Positions 23,124 to 27,637 of a stretch of DNA of 27,637 nt are shown here, piece after piece (positions within the stretch are counted from its first letter, which is position 1; each line of letters starts with the position of its first letter). The translations under genes were made by a program, and so were the position numbers. Origin of the DNA: JAXHUM01 sp034189325 (GTDB lineage Bacteria; Desulfobacterota; DSM-4660; Desulfatiglandales; Desulfatiglandaceae); assembly GCA_034189325.1 (NCBI GenBank), contig JAXHUM010000050.1, forward strand, positions 1 through 27,637, read 5' to 3'. The notes beneath the pieces are model-generated. The model did no database searches, had not been told where the DNA came from, and worked only from the letters and a program-made list of their open reading frames with translations.

Positions 23124-24059
23124 TCATTCATTCACTTTCGGCCTCGGATAAAGGCCGCCTCTTTCAACAATTTCCGGGACCTTCTCCTCCCATTCGATCG
23201 CCATGACATGGAAACCCCTGACTCCCTCTACTTCCTTTAGTCTCTGAATCGATTCCACGCAGATATCGATGCCTTCCTGGGCCTGTTTCTCTTTCGGTAC
23301 TCCCGACATCCTCTTGACCACCTCATCGGGCACGTCCATGCCGGGGACCCTGTTTTTCATGTACTTGGCCATGCCGGCCGATTTGAACGGAGTGACACCG
23401 GCAAGAATGGAGACCTTTTCATGGAGGCCCCGATCCCGGGCCTGCTTCATCCAGAGTTCAAATTTGTCGAGGTTGTAAATGCACTGGGTCTGTATGAACT
23501 CAACGCCGGCGGCAATCTTCTTCGCCAATCGGGGGACTCGGATTTCAAAGGGATCGGCAAAGGGGTTGGCAGCGGCTCCCACAAACATATTGGGAGGGCG
23601 TTCAATAGGATCTCCACCAAGGAACTTGCCCTGGTCCCTCATCAGTCGAACCGTTTGAATCAGTTGCATCGAGTCAATGTCAAAGACATTCTGGCCCTGC
23701 GCATTGTCTCCGAACTGTTGGTGGTCACCGGAGAGGCAGAGAATATTGTGGACATCAAAGGAGGCGGCCCCAAGGATATCACTCTGCAACGCGATCCGGT
23801 TTCTGTCCCTGGTCACCATTTGGAGTATCGGTTCCACCCCCATCAATTTGAGACGTATGCAGGCGGCCAGGCTGCAGAGCCGGGTCACGGATGTCTGGTT
23901 ATCGGTGATGTTGACGGCGTCAACGTAATTCCTGATCATTTCAGCCTTTTTCGCGATAACCTCCCCATCGCTTCCCCTGGGTGGCCCACATTCGGAGGTC
24001 ACGGCCAAATGTCCCTCATCAAGGATCTTCTCTAACCGGCTGGGTGTCTTCACGCTCAT
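23124..24059 (-). CDS. metF: methylenetetrahydrofolate reductase MetF (copy 2)
   Basis: 311 residues from the ATG at 24059, which overlaps the metV stop (ATGA) and has AGAGG upstream; the in-frame ATG at 24116 lies inside metV and was rejected. V-T-S-E-C-G-P-P-R-G-S-D, N-I-T-D-N-Q-T, V-T-R-D-R-N, C-L-S-G-D-H and F-I-Q-T-Q-C-I-Y align segment by segment with copy 1 at 3506. It reduces methylene-tetrahydrofolate to methyl-tetrahydrofolate with MetV; in this operon electrons would come from HdrA-MvhD. Genes for a response regulator and an ACT-like protein follow. Confidence 0.95.
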   Translation of the reverse strand: MSVKTPSRLEKILDEGHLAVTSECGPPRGSDGEVIAKKAEMIRNYVDAVNITDNQTSVTRLCSLAACIRLKLMGVEPILQMVTRDRNRIALQSDILGAASFDVHNILCLSGDHQQFGDNAQGQNVFDIDSMQLIQTVRLMRDQGKFLGGDPIERPPNMFVGAAANPFADPFEIRVPRLAKKIAAGVEFIQTQCIYNLDKFELWMKQARDRGLHEKVSILAGVTPFKSAGMAKYMKNRVPGMDVPDEVVKRMSGVPKEKQAQEGIDICVESIQRLKEVEGVRGFHVMAIEWEEKVPEIVERGGLYPRPKVNE

Positions 24060-24724
24060 AATCTCACATCCTCTCTGATAACTTTTCGGGGGCCTCCCGC
24101 CCTCTCTGTTGACCAATCTTTAATGGGCATGAGTTTCTCGTAATCGTCCAGGCGGTTGAGTTCCTTGAGCCGATCAATTATAAGCTGCCACGCGCAATCC
24201 AGATCCTTGCTTAATTCGCACTTACCGTCGGTCGACCCGCCGCATGGGCCGTTCAGGAGCCTTTTGGCGCACCGAGAGATAGGGCAGATACCGGCGGTCT
24301 TCCCGAGAATACACTCTCCGCACCCCTGGCATCGCTCGCTCCAAACGCCTCTTTCCTCGGTCACTCCCATAAAGGAGGTATTCACACCGGGAAGGACCGG
24401 GGTGCTGAAATACTTTTCAGCCATAAACTGGACCCCGACGCCGCAGGCCAGGGAGACCACGACATCGTAAAGGTCTATCTTGTTACGGATCTCTTCCAGG
24501 TATTCATGATCGCACTGTCTTTCCAATGTGACTTCGTCGATCTCCACCTTTTCACCCTCCTTCATGAAATGCATTCGAAGGGTCGAGGCAAGGACTCCAA
24601 CCTCCTTTTTTCCGCCTGCCTCACACACGGTGACGCACTCGTTGCATCCGGCTATCAGGATCTTTTGGGAGCCTTGGATCGACTCGATAATCTCTTCAAC
24701 AGGCTTTCTTTCTGCGACAATCAT
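24056..24724 (-). CDS. metV: MetV, methylenetetrahydrofolate reductase C-terminal-domain protein (copy 2)
   Basis: 222 residues, same length as copy 1. Cysteine-rich regions match: G-C-N-E-C-V-T-V-C, R-C-Q-G-C-G-E-C, I-C-P-I-S-R-C, N-G-P-C-G-G, C-E-L-S-K-D-L-D-C-A-W. G-G-P-R-K-V-I-R-E-D closes the protein. In this copy it stands between mvhD (37 bp gap) and metF (overlap), the arrangement expected for a MetVF-MvhD-HdrA complex. Confidence 0.93.
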   Translation of the reverse strand: MIVAERKPVEEIIESIQGSQKILIAGCNECVTVCEAGGKKEVGVLASTLRMHFMKEGEKVEIDEVTLERQCDHEYLEEIRNKIDLYDVVVSLACGVGVQFMAEKYFSTPVLPGVNTSFMGVTEERGVWSERCQGCGECILGKTAGICPISRCAKRLLNGPCGGSTDGKCELSKDLDCAWQLIIDRLKELNRLDDYEKLMPIKDWSTERAGGPRKVIREDVRL

Positions 24725-24761
24725 AGGTCTACCCTCTCTTTCCCGACTCTTTGAAAAAGCT

Positions 24762-25193
24762 TCAGGCGGCGGCCTTATTCTCGATTTTCTTAATAGGATT
24801 AGGACCGATTTTTCTGATTTCTTCCGTCATTTCCGTGGCAATCTCGGCAAACCGGGGGCCTTCCCCCGATGAGAGATTAAACATCCTGACCCTTTCACCT
24901 TCAATGCCTATGCTGTTCAAAATCTTCTGGGATTCCTCGACCCGCTTGCGCGCCCTGAGGTTGCCCCAATTGAAGCGGCAGTCACCTTCGAGACAACCCA
25001 CCACAAAGACCCCGTCAGCGCCCTTTTCAAAAGAACGTAGAATATGCAGAGTATCGACTTTTCCGGTACAGGGGACCCTGATAATGCGGATGTTTCCGGG
25101 ATACCTCAGTCGCATGGAACCTGCCAGGTCCGCGGCCGTGTACCCTCAGAAATTACAGCAAAAAGCGATGATCACAGGTTCGAAGTCTCGCAT
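24762..25193 (-). CDS. mvhD: MvhD, hydrogenase iron-sulfur subunit, selenoprotein
   Basis: 143 residues if the in-frame TGA at 25146-25148 is read as selenocysteine. The frame from the ATG at 25193, which has AGGAGG upstream, reads F-C-C-N-F-U-G-Y-T-A-A-D-L-A-G (Cys12, Cys13, Sec16), the MvhD cluster motif, and continues in frame to P-C-T-G-K-V-D (Cys42), G-C-L-E-G-D-C (Cys67, Cys72) and the K-R-V helix. Without recoding, the protein would start at Met27 and lose the first cluster ligands. A hairpin capable of acting as a bacterial SECIS follows the TGA. The final stop is also TGA. Homologues commonly have Cys or Sec at this position. The subunit passes electrons between HdrA and partner enzymes, here presumably MetVF. 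Confidence 0.87.
25111..25134 (-). other. candidate bSECIS hairpin in mvhD
   Basis: About 11 bases after the recoded TGA the minus strand forms CGC-GGA-CCT, loop GGC, AGG-(T)-TCC-(AT)-GCG, a stem of nine pairs with a T bulge and an AT bulge. Bacterial SECIS elements lie directly downstream of the UGA inside the coding region and are recognised by SelB. The exact loop preferred by this organism's SelB is unknown. Confidence 0.55.
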
Positions 25194-25261
25194 ATCTTTG
25201 TCCCCTCCTCTTGGGTCGGCCCAAAGGCCTGTGGCCGGTATCATGGATCGTTTCCATACCT

Positions 25262-27637
25262 CTACAGAACACCCTCCAGCAACGCGTTCACCTTGGCCAT
25301 GATCTGGTCATCCTCGTACCAGTTCAACTCGATCGCCTTGGCCGGGCATTCGGCCGCGCAAATGCCGCAGCCGTGACAGAGGGCCTCATCGATTTCACTG
25401 ACGCCCTCGGCGTTGATCCGGGGAACGCCGTGGGGACACGACCGGACGCAGACCAGACAGGCGGCGCAGTGCTCCGCGTCTACCCTGGCGGTGACGGCGG
25501 ACAGGGTGATTTCCGACTGAGACAGGAAGGTCGTGGCCCTGGAGGCGGCCGCCAGGGACTGGGCGATTGTCTCGGTGATCAGCTTTGGACTGTGCGCAGT
25601 GCCGCACAAGAAAATCCCCTCATTGGCCAGGTCAACAGGCCTGAGTTTGACATGGGCTTCGATAAAGAAACCCTCGTCGTTCCTCGGCAGCTTGAGGATC
25701 GTGGCCAACTCTTCCGTGTCCTCGGCTATCATCCCCGCGCTCAGCGCGAGAATGTCCGGCGAGATCGAAATATCCCTTTGAAGGACATGGTCTTTAAAGG
25801 TCACCACAAGGCGATCATCCTTCTCTTGAACAATGGGCGGGTTGTCCACAGTGAACCGCGAAAAAATAATGCCCTGCTTCCTTGCCTCTGCATAGTACTC
25901 TTCCAAGAGCCCATAGGTTCTCATGTCGCGATATAGGATGTAGACGTCGGTGTCGGGATTCATATCCTTGATGTGGAGGGCGTTTTTGACGGCCGCCTGG
26001 CAGCAGACGCGAGAGCAGTTTGGATTGTCCTCGTTTCTGGACCCTACACACTGGATCATCACCACCTTGTCGAGATCTTCAGATCCCTTTACCTCAAGTC
26101 GTTTTCCAAGCTCGATCTGGGTCATCACCCGGTGGTCCTCACCATAGAGGTATTCCGTCGGCTGGTATTCATTGGCTCCGGTGGCCAGGATCACGACGCC
26201 ATGCTCAATCTTGCGCTCGTACATGCCGGGGCCCACAATCACCTCTGTCTCGAAACTTCCCTTAAACCCGCCAAATCCAACAATGAGGGACTCGGTAAGG
26301 GCCTGGATCTTGGGGTGATGCGTGACCGCCTCAATCAACTCCTGAAGGTGACCCTGGATGTCTTCCCCTTCAATGGTCGTGGTGAGATCTCGACACAGCC
26401 CCCCGAGTTGATCCCTTTTCTCAACAATGACGGTCTCGAAACCCTGTTGTGCAAGGGACAAGGCGGCTGTCATTCCGGCCACACCTCCACCGATGACCAG
26501 GGCCCGTCGATTGATGGGGATCTTTTTTTCTTTCAGGGCCGTGAGAAGGCCGACCCGTGCCACCGCCATCCGCACAAGATCTTTTGCCTTGATCGTTGCC
26601 GTATCCGGTTCATCACCGTGAACCCACGAATTCTGATCCCTTATGTTGGCCATTTCAAAGAGGTATTTGTTCAGCCCGCAGGCCTCCAGGGTTTCCTGAA
26701 AAAGCGGCTCGTGAGTTCTCGGAGAACAGGAGGCGACCACAATCCGGTTGAGTGCCTCTTCTTGAATAATCTCCTTCATTTTCTCCTGGTTATCCTGGGA
26801 GCAGGCAAAGAGACTCTGATCAGTGAAAACCACTCCTGGGAGGGAAGCAGCGTATTCGGTTACAGTGTTGACATCCACCACGCCGCCTATATTGACACCA
26901 CAGTTACAGATAAAGACACCGATCCTGGGTTCTTCGCTGCTCACATCTCTCTCTTCAGGCACTTCCATCGACTTTGTCTCGGTCCCCCGTGCCTCGCTGA
27001 TATCGATGCCCGCGGCACAGGCGGCCGCACTTGCCTCAATGACCGACTGGGGAATATCTTTAGGGCCGAGAAAGACGCCGCAAGCGTGAATCCCTTCGAC
27101 GGATGTATCGACCGGATGAAAACAGGCTGTTGAGGCAAACCCATGCTTGTCCAGGGAAATCCCCATGCCCTGGGCCAGTTCAGCCACCTTTGGGCTGATT
27201 TCTACGCCCACGGAGAGCACGACAATATCAAAGATCTCTTCATGCCTGACACCCTCCTCATCCGAGTATTTCAAAATCAAATCGTCGCTTCCATGAATAG
27301 GATCGATAGAATGGACTCGCGAATTAATAAACCGAACGCCATGTTTCTCTTTGGCATTGTTGTAGTACTTCTCGAAGTCCTTCCCGTATGTCCTTATATC
27401 CATATAGAAAACAGCGCAGTCCAGATCGCCGCCGGCATGCTCCTTGGCAATGACCGCCTCCTTGGTGGCGTACATGCAGCAGACGGACGAGCAATAGCTG
27501 TGGTCGCACCGATTCATGTCCCTGGAGCCGACGCACTGGAGCCAGGCGATTTTTTTCGGTTCTTTGTGGTCGGAAGGTCTGACGAGATGGCCCAGGGTGG
27601 GACCGGAGGCCGAGAGGATCCTCTCAAACTCCATCGA
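25262..27637 (-). CDS. hdrA: HdrA-like heterodisulfide reductase subunit A, fused double module (5' end outside window)
   Basis: At least 791 residues visible; the frame is open to the window edge and its apparent ATG at 27634 (M-E-F-E-R-I-L-S) is an internal position of HdrA proteins. The visible part begins in the second half of one HdrA unit, with a cysteine set C-V-G-S-R-D-M-N-R-C-D-H-S-Y-C-S-S-V-C-C, then repeats the design. A second unit has I-C-N-C-G-V-N-I-G-G-V and A-S-C-S-P-R-T-H-E, the FAD-binding V-I-G-G-G-V-A-G-M-T-A-A, and another Cys set. Two ferredoxin-like 4Fe-4S motifs (C-A-A-C-L-V-C-V-R-S-C-P and C-H-G-C-G-I-C-A-A-E-C-P) close the protein. It is the flavoprotein hub of electron transfer, and mvhD, metV and metF follow. 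The fusion of two units is a known variant. Confidence 0.9.
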   Translation of the reverse strand, partial: SMEFERILSASGPTLGHLVRPSDHKEPKKIAWLQCVGSRDMNRCDHSYCSSVCCMYATKEAVIAKEHAGGDLDCAVFYMDIRTYGKDFEKYYNNAKEKHGVRFINSRVHSIDPIHGSDDLILKYSDEEGVRHEEIFDIVVLSVGVEISPKVAELAQGMGISLDKHGFASTACFHPVDTSVEGIHACGVFLGPKDIPQSVIEASAAACAAGIDISEARGTETKSMEVPEERDVSSEEPRIGVFICNCGVNIGGVVDVNTVTEYAASLPGVVFTDQSLFACSQDNQEKMKEIIQEEALNRIVVASCSPRTHEPLFQETLEACGLNKYLFEMANIRDQNSWVHGDEPDTATIKAKDLVRMAVARVGLLTALKEKKIPINRRALVIGGGVAGMTAALSLAQQGFETVIVEKRDQLGGLCRDLTTTIEGEDIQGHLQELIEAVTHHPKIQALTESLIVGFGGFKGSFETEVIVGPGMYERKIEHGVVILATGANEYQPTEYLYGEDHRVMTQIELGKRLEVKGSEDLDKVVMIQCVGSRNEDNPNCSRVCCQAAVKNALHIKDMNPDTDVYILYRDMRTYGLLEEYYAEARKQGIIFSRFTVDNPPIVQEKDDRLVVTFKDHVLQRDISISPDILALSAGMIAEDTEELATILKLPRNDEGFFIEAHVKLRPVDLANEGIFLCGTAHSPKLITETIAQSLAAASRATTFLSQSEITLSAVTARVDAEHCAACLVCVRSCPHGVPRINAEGVSEIDEALCHGCGICAAECPAKAIELNWYEDDQIMAKVNALLEGVL

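Noticed and set aside
25973..27133. 386-codon plus-strand open frame
   Set aside because: Antisense to hdrA, which has unmistakable FAD and iron-sulfur motifs on the minus strand.
1..27637. CRISPR array, tRNA or rRNA genes
   Set aside because: No regularly spaced direct repeats and no recognisable tRNA or rRNA sequence were seen on either strand by eye.

Overview
The window looks like part of a Desulfobacterota (sulfate-reducer or related strict anaerobe) chromosome. I infer this from two copies of the acetogen/sulfate-reducer type methylene-tetrahydrofolate reductase pair (MetV-MetF), an HdrA-MvhD electron-transfer module whose MvhD is a selenoprotein, and a split glutamate synthase. No rRNA or other taxonomic marker is present, so this is inference.

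Left edge (1-2200), AT-rich and foreign in style: a small degraded integron. A truncated integron-integrase gene (1690, +) diverges from two minus-strand cassettes. A core site (GTTGGAT) lies at the integrase-proximal end. Cassette 1 encodes an Abi-alpha (DUF4393-like) protein and ends in a clear attC (746-818). Cassette 2 encodes a small protein with a HEPN-like R-x4-H motif. Its attC is cut off by the end of an IS30-family element whose transposase runs off the left edge. Both cassette products are candidate phage-defence proteins.

2193-10006 (+): a promoter and a terminator-like hairpin precede a six-gene operon. It holds an MvhD paralogue that has lost the CC..U/C motif, metV, metF, a ferredoxin/glutamate-synthase-like protein with a degenerate FMN site, the FMN/glutamate-synthase catalytic subunit, and a protein joining the glutamine amidotransferase directly to the GXGXG domain. 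No GltD-type NAD(P)H subunit is present.

10113-16635: nitrogen control and ammonium uptake. glnE and glnB lie on the minus strand; glnK, amtB and an outer-membrane beta-barrel gene lie on the plus strand behind a near-perfect sigma-54 promoter. A 142-bp MITE-like element with perfect 10-bp inverted ends and a 5-bp target duplication lies between glnE and glnK.

16724-21520: an MBL-fold hydrolase gene (+), then a minus-strand operon for a BtuFCD/FecBCD-type ABC importer followed by a zinc-ribbon protein and a cupin. The importer operon has a promoter and a strong intrinsic terminator that overlaps a possible alternative pairing, so it is a candidate attenuator or riboswitch.

21600-27637 (-): hdrA (a fused two-module form, 5' end outside the window), mvhD with an in-frame UGA for selenocysteine, metV, metF, a single-domain response regulator and an ACT-domain-like protein. 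This is the classical HdrA-MvhD-MetVF arrangement of the methyl branch of the Wood-Ljungdahl pathway. The window therefore holds two metVF sets: one wired to Hdr/Mvh, the other to glutamate synthase.
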